A stretch of 64,000 bases of DNA from Geothrix oryzisoli. GTDB taxonomy: Bacteria; Acidobacteriota; Holophagae; Holophagales; Holophagaceae. The notes beneath the pieces were generated by a model. It was not told the origin of the DNA and did no database searches. It was given only the letters and a program-made list of their open reading frames with translations. A program made the translations under genes and the position numbers. The DNA lies in NCBI RefSeq assembly GCF_022808865.1, contig NZ_JAKZLB010000002.1, positions 386,019-450,018 of the forward strand, given 5' to 3'. This document shows, one piece after another, positions 50,337-59,206 of this stretch. How positions within the stretch are numbered: position 1 is the stretch's first letter; each line of letters opens with the position of its first letter.

Positions 50337-50372
50337 CTACGGAAACGGGCGCCATGGGCGCCCGTTTCCGTA
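50337..50372. terminator. 36-bp perfect palindrome after nuoF: terminator-type hairpin
   Basis: A 17-bp stem (CTACGGAAACGGGCGCC and its complement) with a 2-nt loop, 17 nt past the nuoF stop. There is no T-run after it, so the type is not textbook. Confidence 0.7.
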
Positions 50373-50389
50373 GATGGGGATAATGCTTC

Positions 50390-51733
50390 ATGCGACTCCT
50401 GCTGCTGCTCCTCCTCACGGCCCTTCTCCCGGCCCAGGACGCCTTCCTGGTGAAGCCGTACCTCCAGCTGGGCGAGGCTCCGCGGGTGCTGGCGAACGAA
50501 CGTCTGGATCTGCTGTGGCACACCGAGGACCGGGATGCGGCCTGGCTCGTGGAGGTGAAGGGCCCCAGGGGCTGGATCGCGCAGGCCGCGCCGACCTGGC
50601 GGCGCCTGGAGGCGCCGCCCCTGCCGGCCCATCGCATCTACCGGGCGACCCTGCGGAACCTCGCGCCTGGCGCGCAGGTGCCCTACCGCGTGAAGCGGGC
50701 CGGGGTGGTGGTGTTCGAAGCAGCGGCCCACGCCCGCAAGCCGGGCGCCCATCGGATGATCGTGTTCGGCGATGCGGCCAACGGTTCGAAGGAGCAGGGA
50801 GCCATTGCGAAGGCCGTGGCGGCCGCGGCGCCAGACGCCGTCTTCATCGTGGGGGATCTGGTCTACGGTCGGGGCCGGGCCTCGGAGTACCGCACCCGCT
50901 TCTTCCCCGCCTACAACGGGGAGGAGGTCCCCCTGATGCGGTCCGTACCCTTCCTGGGCGTGCCGGGCAACCATGACGTGCCCTTCAAGGGTCTGGGGGA
51001 CGCGGCCGCCTACTTCGCCTACTGGTCCCAGCCCCTCAACGGCCCGGCCCTGAAGGCGGGCGATCCCGGCGCCGCGCCCGCGATCCCGGGTCTCCATGAT
51101 GCGGTGGTCGCCGCGGCCGGCCCGGCCTTCCCGCGCATGGCCAGCTTCAGTTTCGACTATGGCAAGGTCCATTGGACCGTGCTGGATTCCAATGCCTACG
51201 CGGACTGGGAGAGTCCCGCGCTGAGGGCCTGGCTGGAGGCGGACCTGAAGGCCGCGCAGCACGCCACCTGGCGCATCGTGGCGCTGCACCATCCCCTGTT
51301 CCAGAGTTCACGCAGCCACATGGACGATCAGTGGATGCGCCCCCTCAGCCCGGTCCTCGAGAAGTACGGCGTGGATCTGGTGCTGGCGGGCCATGTCCAC
51401 AACTACCAGCGCACGGCGCCCCTCCGCTTCAAGCCCGCGAAGGCCGGTCCCCGCGGCACACCCGTGCCTGGCACCTTCACCGTGGACGAAGCCTTCGACG
51501 GGAAGACGGTCACCCGCGCGAAGGGCATCATCCACCTCGTGACGGGTGCGGGCGGAGCCGAACTCTACGATCCCTGGCAGACCGACGCGAAGGCGAGCTG
51601 GCAGCCCTGGACCCGCACCTTCATCTCCGACCGGCACTCGTTCACGGTGCTGGATGTGGACGGGCGCACCTTGAAGCTGCGTCAGCTCGATGCGGAGGGC
51701 CGTGAGCTCGACCGCATCACGATGACGAAGTGA
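50390..51733 (+). CDS. Exported metallophosphoesterase (purple-acid-phosphatase-like)
   Basis: 447 residues. Signal peptide LLLLLLLTALLPAQ, an N-terminal beta-sandwich (to about 120), then the calcineurin-type catalytic fold: IVFGDAANGSK (first metal Asp), VGDLVYG (bridging Asp), GVPGNHDVPF (Asn-His-Asp), ALHHPLFQSS and the final VLAGHVHNYQR. Ligand spacing fits purple acid phosphatases. Probably releases phosphate from organic esters in the periplasm or outside. Its end overlaps the convergent MFS gene by 17 nt. Confidence 0.87.
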   Translation: MRLLLLLLLTALLPAQDAFLVKPYLQLGEAPRVLANERLDLLWHTEDRDAAWLVEVKGPRGWIAQAAPTWRRLEAPPLPAHRIYRATLRNLAPGAQVPYRVKRAGVVVFEAAAHARKPGAHRMIVFGDAANGSKEQGAIAKAVAAAAPDAVFIVGDLVYGRGRASEYRTRFFPAYNGEEVPLMRSVPFLGVPGNHDVPFKGLGDAAAYFAYWSQPLNGPALKAGDPGAAPAIPGLHDAVVAAAGPAFPRMASFSFDYGKVHWTVLDSNAYADWESPALRAWLEADLKAAQHATWRIVALHHPLFQSSRSHMDDQWMRPLSPVLEKYGVDLVLAGHVHNYQRTAPLRFKPAKAGPRGTPVPGTFTVDEAFDGKTVTRAKGIIHLVTGAGGAELYDPWQTDAKASWQPWTRTFISDRHSFTVLDVDGRTLKLRQLDAEGRELDRITMTK

Positions 51734-53180
51734 CCTGGGTTGGGCCCGGGCGGGTGCCCCGGGCGAGGGAGGCCCAGGCCCCCAGGAGCGCGAGGCCGGC
51801 TCCCGTGGCCATGGCCGTGGCATAGCCCTGCGCGAAGGCGCCCGCGGCCTCCGGAGAGCCGCCGGCCCGGAGCAGCAGGCGCCAGCTGCCGGGGCCGAGA
51901 TGGCTCGCCGCGATGCCGCCGAGGACGGCCACGCTGAGCGCCTGGCCCGTCACCCGCATGGTGCCGAGGAAGGCGCTCGCGAGGCTGAGCTGGGATGGGT
52001 CCACGCTGCCCATGATGGCGCTGGTATTGGGCGCGCTGAAGGCGGCCATGCCGATTCCCACGATGGCCAGCGCCGCCGCGATGGGGTACAGGTCCGCGCT
52101 GCGGCTCAGGAGGCTGAGCAGGAGCATGCCCAGGGCCACGAGCCCCATGCCGGAGGTGCTCAGGACGCGCGATCCCACCCGATCGCTGAGGCGGCCCGCC
52201 AGGGGGCTCAGGCAGGCCTGCATGAGCGGCTGGCTGAGCATGATCCAGCCGGTGACGCGGGCGGAGCGCCCCTGCACGAGCTGCAGCTGGACGGCGGTGA
52301 GGATGGCGATGGCGTAGAGCGCCATGTAGTTGAGCAGGGCCGCGAGGTTGGCCGCCGCGAAGAGCCGGTTCCTGCGCAGGAGCGCCAGGTCCACCAATGG
52401 GGTGCGGGCCCGGGATTCGCGGGCGAGGAAGGCGCCGAGGGCCAGCGCGGAGCATCCGAGCAGGAGCCAGACGCGGCGGGCACCCCAGCCCCATTCCGAG
52501 GCGAAGGTGAGGGGCAGCAGCAGGCCCACCAGCAGCAGGATCAGCAACCCCGCGCCGGGCAGGTCCAGGCCCGCGGTCCGCCCGGCCGCACCCGGGCGGC
52601 GCGGCAGGATCCGCCGTCCCCACAGGAAGACCGTCAGGCCGATGGGGAGGTTCACGAGGAAGATCCAGGGCCAGCCGAAATGGTCCACGAGGAAGCCGCC
52701 CAGGGGTGGCCCCACGCTGAGCCCCAGGTAGACGGCCATGACGTTGATGCCCAGGGCCCGCCCCCGCTCATGGGCGGGGAAGACCGCGGTGACGATGGCG
52801 GCGGAGGTGGCGAACAGCAGGGCGCCGCCCATGCCCTGGACGATCCGGCTGAGGATCAGCGTGGTGCCGTTCCAGCTGAGGGCCGCTCCCAGGGAGGCCA
52901 GGGTGAAGAGGGCGACTCCGGCCAGGTAGAAGTGGACCCGCCCATGCTGATCCGCCAGGCGGCCCAGGGGGATCAGGAGGGTGGCGATGCTCAGCAGGTA
53001 GGCGGCCTGCACCCACAGCGAGGCGGCGAAGCTCAGGTTGAGGAGGGGGCCCATCTTCGGCAGCGCCACGGCCACGATGGAGCCGTCCAGGGGCGTCATG
53101 AAGGCGCCCACGCTGGTCAGAGCCAGCAGGGCCCAGCGGTGGTCGCCCGCGCCGGCCTCCCGAACCGCTGATGAACCCAT
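51717..53180 (-). CDS. DHA2-type MFS multidrug exporter (14 TM)
   Basis: 487 residues, about 14 hydrophobic helices, EmrB/QacA-like. Motif A-like GRLADQHGRVHFYLAGVALF, motif C-type GLSVGPPLGGFLVDHFGWPW and the helix-1 motif FMTPLDGSIVAVALPKM with the conserved Asp. Drug:H+ antiport is the likely activity. No EmrA or TetR-type gene is adjacent. The ATG has GGAGG 5 nt upstream. A small lipoprotein gene lies 25 nt upstream on the same strand. Confidence 0.9.
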   Translation of the reverse strand: MGSSAVREAGAGDHRWALLALTSVGAFMTPLDGSIVAVALPKMGPLLNLSFAASLWVQAAYLLSIATLLIPLGRLADQHGRVHFYLAGVALFTLASLGAALSWNGTTLILSRIVQGMGGALLFATSAAIVTAVFPAHERGRALGINVMAVYLGLSVGPPLGGFLVDHFGWPWIFLVNLPIGLTVFLWGRRILPRRPGAAGRTAGLDLPGAGLLILLLVGLLLPLTFASEWGWGARRVWLLLGCSALALGAFLARESRARTPLVDLALLRRNRLFAAANLAALLNYMALYAIAILTAVQLQLVQGRSARVTGWIMLSQPLMQACLSPLAGRLSDRVGSRVLSTSGMGLVALGMLLLSLLSRSADLYPIAAALAIVGIGMAAFSAPNTSAIMGSVDPSQLSLASAFLGTMRVTGQALSVAVLGGIAASHLGPGSWRLLLRAGGSPEAAGAFAQGYATAMATGAGLALLGAWASLARGTRPGPTQVTSSS

Positions 53181-53205
53181 GGCGCCTCCGCGTCGAGACC
53201 GGCCC

Positions 53206-53619
53206 CTAGCGCCCGCCGGAGGCGAGCGAGTAGGCGCGGATCCTGTGGTCCCGCAGCTCGAAGATCCAGGTGTCCGTCCAGATGGCGTTGGTCTGGACCT
53301 TCACGCGGACATGGACGGCGCCCTGGACCACCGTCAGGGCCCCGACCTCCACCCGGAGCTCCGGGTTCTTGCGGAAGGTGCTCTGGAAGAACGCCCGGAT
53401 CTGGGGCTTGGAGAGGGTTCCCCCCGAACCCCGGAACACGGCATCCTCGGTGAGGAGCCGCATCATGCCGTCCAGGTCCCGGTGGCCGTAGGCCTCGAGG
53501 AAGCCGAGCACGGCCCGGGTGTCGGGCGTGTCAGGGGCCGATGGGGCCAGGGTGGCCGGGCGGCAGGCGAGCAGGAGGGCAAGCACGGGAACCGCGAGGA
53601 GCGGTGCGGCGTGTTTCAT
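53206..53619 (-). CDS. SnoaL/NTF2-like lipoprotein
   Basis: 137 residues. Signal with lipobox LALLLAC, then an NTF2-fold: FLEAYGHRDLDGMMRLLTED, GTLSKPQIRAFFQST and the strand pair VHVRVKVQTN/TDTWIFELRDHRIRAYS. NTF2-fold lipoproteins have varied enzymatic or binding roles; none can be assigned. Upstream of the MFS exporter and downstream of another small exported protein, all in the same direction. Confidence 0.77.
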   Translation of the reverse strand: MKHAAPLLAVPVLALLLACRPATLAPSAPDTPDTRAVLGFLEAYGHRDLDGMMRLLTEDAVFRGSGGTLSKPQIRAFFQSTFRKNPELRVEVGALTVVQGAVHVRVKVQTNAIWTDTWIFELRDHRIRAYSLASGGR

Positions 53620-53648
53620 GCGCGACCTCCCGGACCGTCGGGCGCCTC

Positions 53649-54137
53649 CTAGCGGCTGAACTGGATCGAGTAGGTCAGCGGCTTGGGCAGTTTGGGGCTC
53701 TTCACGGTGGCGGTCATGGTCAGGGACTTGCCGTCCGGACTCATGCGGAAGACGTTGGTGCGCTCACCCTCATCGTTCTTGAAGGTCTGGATCATCTGAT
53801 CGTGGCCCACCTGGGCGGCCACCATGAACTTGTCGCCGTCCTCGCGGGTCCAGGGGGCGGCCTTGCCGCCGGGAGGCATGTGGATGGGCGCCCGCTCATC
53901 GAATTTCACGACCACTTCCTTGTCGGAGACCGTGATCATCACCTTCCTGTAGGCGGGGTTCACCTTGGTGAGCCGCCCCCGGGCGATGGGCCGCTTGATG
54001 AAGTTCATGTCCGCCACGGTGCTGTTGATGGCAGCGGCGATGTCATCGGCCTTGGTCTGGGTCCAGGTGCCGGACAGGGAGGGCTGCTGGGCCGCCAGAG
54101 AGAGGGCCGCGAATACGCAGGCGCATGGTGCCTCCAT
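53649..54137 (-). CDS. Exported protein of unknown function
   Basis: 162 residues. Short signal (CVFAALSLAAQQ) then a beta-rich body: LSGTWTQTKADDIAAAINST, YRKVMITVSDKEVVVKFDER, RTNVFRMSPDGKSLTMTATV, KPLTYSIQFSR. The pattern WTQT...TMTATV resembles lipocalin-like domains that test a compound against a buffer background, but I do not recognise the family. ATG 54137 is chosen over an upstream start because it begins the signal peptide. Confidence 0.7.
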   Translation of the reverse strand: MEAPCACVFAALSLAAQQPSLSGTWTQTKADDIAAAINSTVADMNFIKRPIARGRLTKVNPAYRKVMITVSDKEVVVKFDERAPIHMPPGGKAAPWTREDGDKFMVAAQVGHDQMIQTFKNDEGERTNVFRMSPDGKSLTMTATVKSPKLPKPLTYSIQFSR

Positions 54138-54173
54138 TGGATGGGATGAGTGGTCCCACCATAGCACTTCGCC

Positions 54174-54207
54174 AGGAGAATCGGCCCCGTTCGGGGCCGA
54201 TTCTCCT
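54174..54207 (-). terminator. Terminator hairpin after argF
   Basis: 15-bp perfect stem (AGGAGAATCGGCCCC with its complement) and GTTC loop, 23 nt past the argF stop. It separates argF from the exported protein gene downstream. Confidence 0.75.
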
Positions 54208-54230
54208 GTGGGGAAACCTGGAACCGGGGC

Positions 54231-55223
54231 CTACCCGATGGTTGCCACCATGACCGCCTTGATGGTGTGCATGCGGTTCTCGGCCTCGTCGAAGACCACG
54301 CTGTGGCGGCTGCGGAAGACCTCGTCGGTGACTTCGCGGATGTCATGGCCGAGCGCCTTCTGCTCCTTGGCCAGCTTGGTCTCGAAGTCGTGGAAGGCGG
54401 GCAGGCAGTGGAGGAACTTCACATCGGGGTTGCCCGTCTTCTGGACCATCTCCAGGGTGACCTTGAAGGGCGTGAGCAGCTTCACGCGCTGGGGGATCTG
54501 GTCCTCCTCGCCCATGCTGGCCCAGACGTCGGTGTAGAGGACATCGGCGCCCTTCACGGCGGCGGCGACGTCATCGGTGACCTCGATGGTGGCGCCGGTC
54601 TCCTCGGCGGCCTTGCGGGCGGCGGCCAGCACGGCGGGGTCGGGGGCCAGCTCCTTGGGCCCCAGGGCCACCATGTGCATGCCGGTCTTGGCGGCGCCGT
54701 ACATCAGGGCGTAGCTCATGTTGTTGCGGATGTCGCCGCAGAAGACCAGCTTCACCTTGTTCAGGGGCTTGGCCACGTGCTCCTCGATGGTGAGGAAGTC
54801 GGCGAGGATCTGCGTCGGGTGGTCCGTGTCGGTCAGGCCGTTCCACACCGGCACGCCGCTGTGCTGCGCGAGGGCCTCCACCACTTCCTGCTTGTAGCCG
54901 CGGTACTCGATGCCGTCGTAGAAGCGGCCCAGCACCTTGGCGCTGTCTTCGATGGATTCCTTCTTGCCCACCTGGGAGCTGGCGCTGTCCAGGAAGGTGA
55001 CATGGGCGCCCTCCTCCAGCGCCCCGACCTCGAAGGCGCAGCGGGTGCGGGTGCTGGTCTTCTCGAAGAGCAGCACGATGTTCTTGCCCTTGAGCGCCTC
55101 GCCGTGGAGGCCCATGCGCTTCTTGGCCTTCAGGTCGCGCGAGAGGTCGAGGAGATAGCGCACCTCCAGCGGGGTGAAGTCCATCAGCGTGAGAAAGCTG
55201 CGTCCCTTGAGGTTGACGGCCAT
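54231..55223 (-). CDS. argF: Ornithine carbamoyltransferase
   Basis: 330 residues. Transfers the carbamoyl group to ornithine, giving citrulline in arginine synthesis. Carbamoyl-phosphate site [17 protein letters not shown], ornithine-side motif [10 protein letters not shown], and [19 protein letters not shown]. The length of 330 is nearer the ArgI/catabolic ArcB size than short ArgF. No arc genes are adjacent, so the anabolic role is the default. The ATG has GGAGG 5 nt upstream. Divergent from the CBS-domain gene. Confidence 0.94.
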   Translation of the reverse strand: MAVNLKGRSFLTLMDFTPLEVRYLLDLSRDLKAKKRMGLHGEALKGKNIVLLFEKTSTRTRCAFEVGALEEGAHVTFLDSASSQVGKKESIEDSAKVLGRFYDGIEYRGYKQEVVEALAQHSGVPVWNGLTDTDHPTQILADFLTIEEHVAKPLNKVKLVFCGDIRNNMSYALMYGAAKTGMHMVALGPKELAPDPAVLAAARKAAEETGATIEVTDDVAAAVKGADVLYTDVWASMGEEDQIPQRVKLLTPFKVTLEMVQKTGNPDVKFLHCLPAFHDFETKLAKEQKALGHDIREVTDEVFRSRHSVVFDEAENRMHTIKAVMVATIG

Positions 55224-55433
55224 GAGGTCCTCCCGATCCGATTCAAAGGCATAGGGTAGCGCTGGGCCTGCGATGCGGCGGACCGAAAGGGGATTTGCCC
55301 ATTTTGTTTGACACAATGTCGTAACCGACCCGAGGGTCGACCTTCGCATTCGCCCTCCCGCGGCTGCGGACTTGGTCTTATAGTCAGGGCCACGCGCCCC
55401 AACCCATCATCCAGCCGACGCCCGGGAGGCATC
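55224..55433. promoter_or_regulatory. argF/CBS divergent promoter region
   Basis: 210 bp. TATAGT (55379-55384) is a good -10 for the CBS gene. TTGACA (55308-55313) lies further up. GACACAATGTC is a short dyad around 55310-55320. No ArgR-type box was recognised. No gene. Confidence 0.4.
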
Positions 55434-55862
55434 ATGCGACCACTCGCCCAGTTGATCCAAGGCAAACCGCCCGTGGTGTCGGTGCGGCCGGACGACACGG
55501 TGCTCACGGCTCTGACGCTGCTGGCCCAGCACGAGATCGGGGCCCTGCTGGTGCTGGAAGGCGGCCGGCTGGTGGGGATCTTCTCGGAGCGGGACTATGC
55601 CCGGAAGATCGTCCTCAAGGGCAAGGCCTCCCGGGACACCCTGGTGCGGGAGGTGATGAGCGACCGGGTGAGCTGCGTGACCCTCGGCGAGACCGTGGAG
55701 GAGTGCATGGCCCTCATGACCGGCAAGCACATCCGCCACCTGCCCGTGCTCGGGGAGGACAACGAGGTGCTGGGCATCCTCTCCATCGGCGATCTGGTGA
55801 AGGAGACCATCTCCGACCAGAAGTTCACCATCGACCAGCTGGTGCACTACATCCAGAACTGA
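55434..55862 (+). CDS. CBS-domain-pair protein
   Basis: 142 residues, almost entirely one Bateman module. CBS1 holds VVSVRPDDTVLTALTLLAQH and IGALLVLEGGRLVGIFSERD; CBS2 holds VREVMSDRVSCVTLGETVEE, LMTGKHIRHLPVLGEDNEV and LGILSIGDLVKETI. Such stand-alone pairs bind AMP, ATP or SAM and regulate partners. The C-terminal FTIDQLVHYIQN helix is typical of a widespread proteobacterial/acidobacterial subgroup. The ATG has GGGAGG upstream. Confidence 0.92.
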   Translation: MRPLAQLIQGKPPVVSVRPDDTVLTALTLLAQHEIGALLVLEGGRLVGIFSERDYARKIVLKGKASRDTLVREVMSDRVSCVTLGETVEECMALMTGKHIRHLPVLGEDNEVLGILSIGDLVKETISDQKFTIDQLVHYIQN

Positions 55863-55878
55863 ACCTGGCTGCGAGGGT

Positions 55879-56445
55879 CTAGGTCCTGGTCTTTTCCGGG
55901 ACCTTGCTGTGCCGGTACGAGCCGAGCAGGAGGTTCGGCCCCTGCTGGGCCACGCCGTCTTCCAGGGGCTCCGCGCCGTAGTAGAACTGGTGCTGCATGT
56001 ACACCAGGGAATGCCCGGCGAGCTCCGGGAGGCTGCGCAGCACGGCGAAGGCCAGGTGGATCAGGGCGTCCGTCGTCTGGTACTGGGTCATCGAGACGCG
56101 GTCCAGGAGCAGGTGGTCTTCGTACTTGTTCATCGGGCGGGAATAGAAGATGGTCTTCCCGTTGAACAGGATGTCCGTCCCATCCGTGGAGATGGCGTAG
56201 GTCTTGCCCTTGTCCGTGACCTCGAACTTGAAGGCCGTCCCCCGCTTGAAGGCGGTCATCAGGCTCTGGAACTTCGGGTGGTCCAGGTAGGCCGCCCCGT
56301 AGTTGACCTTCTTCACGGCGGGCTTCATCTCCTTCGCCGTGGGGCCGTACATCATGCGGTTGTAGCGCATGGCCTCGAGACGCTGCTCCGGCGTCTGCTT
56401 CTTCGCCTTTTCCTTCTTGGGGGCTTTCTCAGGCTTGGAAGTCAT
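55879..56445 (-). CDS. Hypothetical protein, Lys-rich N-terminus
   Basis: 188 residues, no signal or membrane segment. The first 25 residues are Lys/Glu/Pro-rich (KPEKAPKKEKAKKQTPEQRL). The rest is a compact alpha-beta region with many aromatics: AAYLDHPKFQSLMTAFKRGT, FEVTDKGKTYAISTDGTDIL, MNKYEDHLLLDRVSMTQYQ and SLVYMQHQFYYGAEPLEDG. I do not recognise a family. The ATG 56445 has AAGGGACC upstream and excludes five codons of a longer frame. Confidence 0.65.
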   Translation of the reverse strand: MTSKPEKAPKKEKAKKQTPEQRLEAMRYNRMMYGPTAKEMKPAVKKVNYGAAYLDHPKFQSLMTAFKRGTAFKFEVTDKGKTYAISTDGTDILFNGKTIFYSRPMNKYEDHLLLDRVSMTQYQTTDALIHLAFAVLRSLPELAGHSLVYMQHQFYYGAEPLEDGVAQQGPNLLLGSYRHSKVPEKTRT

Positions 56446-56540
56446 GGGGTCCCTTGTCACTCATCGGTGCTGGAGGCATTGTCGCACAGAGCCCCGGCGA
56501 GCGGCGGTTGCGCTGCTTCCGCGAGGGATGGCCAGGCCGG

Positions 56541-57668
56541 TCAGCCCTTGGATTTGACGGCCTCCCGCCAGGCGGCGATCAGCTTGACCTCCTGCTCGGC
56601 GGTGGGACCCGCGAGCTTGGTGCGGCCCTTCTCCGCCTTCTCCTGGGTCTTGTACCAGGCGAGGGTGTCCTTCACGGTGTCCAGGGCCGGGCGGAAGCGA
56701 AGGCCGGCCTTCACGGCCCGGTCGTTGCGCCAGGTGTGGAAGCCCTTCGTCTCGCCCGCATAGGGGGCCCAGATGGGGAACTCGAGGTCCTTCTGCTTGG
56801 CGAGGAAGTCCGTGGGGATCCACAGGGGCTTGGCGGTGGGGTTCCCGGCCTTCTGGAAGGCCGCCACCAGGGTGCCCCAGGCCAGGCGCTTCTCGGGGCC
56901 GCAGGCGTTGAAGGTGCCCACCGTGCCCTGCTCGACCAGGTGCACCAGCCAGGCGGCCAGGTCGCGCACATCGATGATCTCCACGGGATCGGAGGCGGTG
57001 CCGGGCACGGCCACCTCGCCGCCCCGGTCGAAGCGCACCGGCCAGTAGGTGAACCGGCCCGAGGGATCGTCCGGGCCCACGATGTAGCCGGGACGGATCA
57101 CCGCCGTGCGTCCGGGCAGGGCCTTCTGGGCCGCCTGCTCGCAGAGCGCCTTGAGGCCGCCGTAGTTCTGGTATTCCTTCCCCATCTCCTCCACGGCGGG
57201 ATCGGCGAGGGTGGCCAGGGGCGCGTCCTCGGTGCCGTTCTCGGGGTTGGGCTCCCGGTAGGCGCTGATGCTGGAGATGATCAGGTACTGCTTCACCCGC
57301 GGGGCCAGCAGGCCCGCCGAGGCGGCCACCATGCGCGGGTAGTAGGCGCTGTTGTCGATGACGGCGTCCCAGCTGCGGCCTTCGAGCGCCTTCAGCCCCT
57401 CGCCCTTCTTCGGGTCGCGGTCGCCGTGGAGCTTCTCCACCCCAGGGAAGAGGTCGGGCCGCGTCTTGCCCCGGTTGAACATGGTCACCTGATGGCCGCG
57501 GCTCTGGGCGATCTCGATGGTGGCGGGGCCGAGGAAGCCCGTGCCGCCGAGGATGAGGATCTTCTTCGGCGCGGCCTTGGCGGGGGCGGCGGACAGGTCG
57601 AGGCCCGTGGCGGCCAGGGCCGAGGCGGCGGCGGACCATTGGAGGAACTCGCGGCGGGAGACGGTCAT
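56541..57668 (-). CDS. Tat-exported NAD-dependent epimerase/dehydratase family protein
   Basis: 375 residues. The N-terminus is a twin-arginine signal (SRREFLQWSAAASALAATG), so a folded, cofactor-loaded protein is exported. The extended-SDR Rossmann motif ILILGGTGFLGPATIEIAQS, IISSISAY and the catalytic Tyr-Lys pair in YQNYGGLKALCEQAA follow, then PGYIVGPDDPSGRFTYWPVR. It resembles the CSP41b/isoflavone-reductase-like branch. Substrate unknown; periplasmic nucleotide-dependent enzymes are uncommon, so cofactor retention is of interest. ATG start with GGAGC upstream. Confidence 0.86.
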   Translation of the reverse strand: MTVSRREFLQWSAAASALAATGLDLSAAPAKAAPKKILILGGTGFLGPATIEIAQSRGHQVTMFNRGKTRPDLFPGVEKLHGDRDPKKGEGLKALEGRSWDAVIDNSAYYPRMVAASAGLLAPRVKQYLIISSISAYREPNPENGTEDAPLATLADPAVEEMGKEYQNYGGLKALCEQAAQKALPGRTAVIRPGYIVGPDDPSGRFTYWPVRFDRGGEVAVPGTASDPVEIIDVRDLAAWLVHLVEQGTVGTFNACGPEKRLAWGTLVAAFQKAGNPTAKPLWIPTDFLAKQKDLEFPIWAPYAGETKGFHTWRNDRAVKAGLRFRPALDTVKDTLAWYKTQEKAEKGRTKLAGPTAEQEVKLIAAWREAVKSKG

Positions 57669-57759
57669 GGGAAGCTCCGGCAGAAGGGCTGGCGTTGATG
57701 CATCGTGAATCGATATATACTCCTTCCATTCGCATCCGCAACATCTTTCCGGACTCCCC
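57669..57759. promoter_or_regulatory. Epimerase/translocase divergent promoter region
   Basis: 91 bp with an AT-rich core around 57708-57722 (ATCGATATATACTCC). TATACT on the plus strand is a good -10 for the translocase gene. No clear operator. Confidence 0.35.
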
Positions 57760-59052
57760 ATGACGCCCGCCCGCCTGCTCCGCCGCCTCGTGATGATCGA
57801 GGAGGGCGAGACTCCGGCCCTGTTCTGGTCCGCGCTGTACTTCTTCCTGCTGCTCTTCGGCTACTACCTGCTGCGGCCCGTGCGCGAGGCCATGGGCATC
57901 GCCCGCGGGGCCGACAAGCTGCCGTGGCTCATGACCGGCACGCTGATCGCCATGGCCCTGGCGAATCCGGCCTTCGCCGCGCTGGTCTCGCGGCTGCCCC
58001 GCCGGCGCTTCATCCCCTGGGCCTACCGCTTCTTCGCCCTCAACATGCTGGCCTTCTTCCTGGCTTTCCGTCTGCTGCCGGGCCACGGCGGGGCGGCCCT
58101 GGGCTATGCCTTCTACATCTGGCTCAGCGTCTTCAACCTCTTCGTGGTGTCCGTGTTCTGGGGGCTGATGTCCGATGTGTGGTCCGAGGTGCAGGGCAAG
58201 CGGCTCTTCGGGTTCATCGCCATGGGCGGCAGCCTGGGGGCCATCGCGGGCGCAGCTGTGACGGGGGCCCTCACGAAGGGGATCGCCCTGGGCGGCCTCC
58301 CGCTGAAGGTGGAGCCGCTGTCTCTGCTGCTGCTCTCCGCCCTGACGCTGGAGCTGGCCGTGCAGTGCGTGAAGCGGCTGGCGGAGCTTTTCGCACTGGG
58401 CCACGAGGCCCACGGCGCGCGCGAGCCGGGCCCCGGCCTGCTGGAGGGCCTGCGCCTCATCGGCACCTCGCGCTACCTCCAGCTCATCTGCGCCTACATG
58501 CTGCTCTTCACCATCACCAGCACCTTCCTCTACCTCCAGCAGGGCGCCATCGTGGCCTATGCCTTCAGCGGTACCGCCGCGCGCACTGCGGCCTTCGCGC
58601 GCATCGACCTCTGGGTGAACGTCCTCACGCTGGCGACCCAGCTCTTCCTCACCGGCCGCCTCATCACAGCCCTGGGCATTCCCGTGGTGCTCGCCATCCT
58701 GCCGGTGTTGACCCTGGCCGGTTTCGGCGCGCTGTGGATCTGGCCCACCTTCGGCGTCATGGCGCTCTTCCAGGTGCTGCGGCGGGGGCTCCACTACGCC
58801 GTGGACCGGCCCGCCCGGGAGATCCTCTACATCCCGCTGGGACCCGAGGAACGCTACAAGTCGAAGCCCTTCATCGACACCTTCATCTACCGGGGGGGCG
58901 ACCTGCTGGGCGTCTGGGCCCCCACGGCCTTCGCGGCGCTGGCGATCCCCGTGGGCCTGGCAGCAGTGGGCTGCTCGGGCCTGTGGCTGGGCAGCAGCGT
59001 GGCGCTGGGATCCCGCGTGGCATTAAAGCGGCAAACCAAGGATTCCCGTTGA
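57760..59052 (+). CDS. ATP/ADP-translocase-family (NTT/AAA) membrane protein
   Basis: 430 residues, about 11-12 helices. Opening PALFWSALYFFLLLFGYYLL with LLRPVREAMGIARGADKLPW, then VFWGLMSDVWSEVQGKRLFG and ALFQVLRRGLHYAVDRPARE match the nucleotide-transporter (Tlc/NTT) superfamily of intracellular bacteria and plastids, here in its free-living branch. Those relatives are not proven nucleotide exchangers and are often annotated as MFS. Function is therefore open. The ATG start has a poor Shine-Dalgarno. Confidence 0.8.
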   Translation: MTPARLLRRLVMIEEGETPALFWSALYFFLLLFGYYLLRPVREAMGIARGADKLPWLMTGTLIAMALANPAFAALVSRLPRRRFIPWAYRFFALNMLAFFLAFRLLPGHGGAALGYAFYIWLSVFNLFVVSVFWGLMSDVWSEVQGKRLFGFIAMGGSLGAIAGAAVTGALTKGIALGGLPLKVEPLSLLLLSALTLELAVQCVKRLAELFALGHEAHGAREPGPGLLEGLRLIGTSRYLQLICAYMLLFTITSTFLYLQQGAIVAYAFSGTAARTAAFARIDLWVNVLTLATQLFLTGRLITALGIPVVLAILPVLTLAGFGALWIWPTFGVMALFQVLRRGLHYAVDRPAREILYIPLGPEERYKSKPFIDTFIYRGGDLLGVWAPTAFAALAIPVGLAAVGCSGLWLGSSVALGSRVALKRQTKDSR

Positions 59053-59076
59053 CTTTCCGCCGTCTTCCCGGATGAT
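59049..59076 (+). promoter_or_regulatory. Candidate thr operon promoter
   Basis: TTGACT (59049-59054), overlapping the end of the translocase gene, 16 nt, then GATGAT (59071-59076). Predicted transcription start is about 59083, next to the ATG of the leader frame at 59084. Confidence 0.35.
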
Positions 59077-59083
59077 GTCGGAC

Positions 59084-59206
59084 ATGGTTCGACTGTCTGA
59101 ACAGTTCCTCAGTGCCTCGCGGATCTCCGCGACGGGTACGGGCCTGTCCTGCCAGATGATGACCACCAACGGTACCATTACGCACCCGGTTTCCCGCGGC
59201 GCCTGA
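59084..59206 (+). CDS. thrL: thr operon leader peptide
   Basis: 40 codons in frame from ATG 59084 to TGA 59206; a shorter form could start at the double ATG 59156, giving MMTTNGTITHPVSRGA. Thr codons are concentrated: six in the last 24 codons, with an Ile codon, as in thr leaders that sense threonyl- and isoleucyl-tRNA. The stop codon precedes the attenuator stem by 22 nt. No clear Shine-Dalgarno; the predicted transcription start next to 59084 fits leaderless translation. Too short to be sure without data. Confidence 0.62.
   Translation: MVRLSEQFLSASRISATGTGLSCQMMTTNGTITHPVSRGA

Noticed and set aside
55224-55433. ArgR box upstream of argF
   Set aside because: No 18-bp ARG-box-like palindrome with the TGNAT/ATNCA ends could be found.
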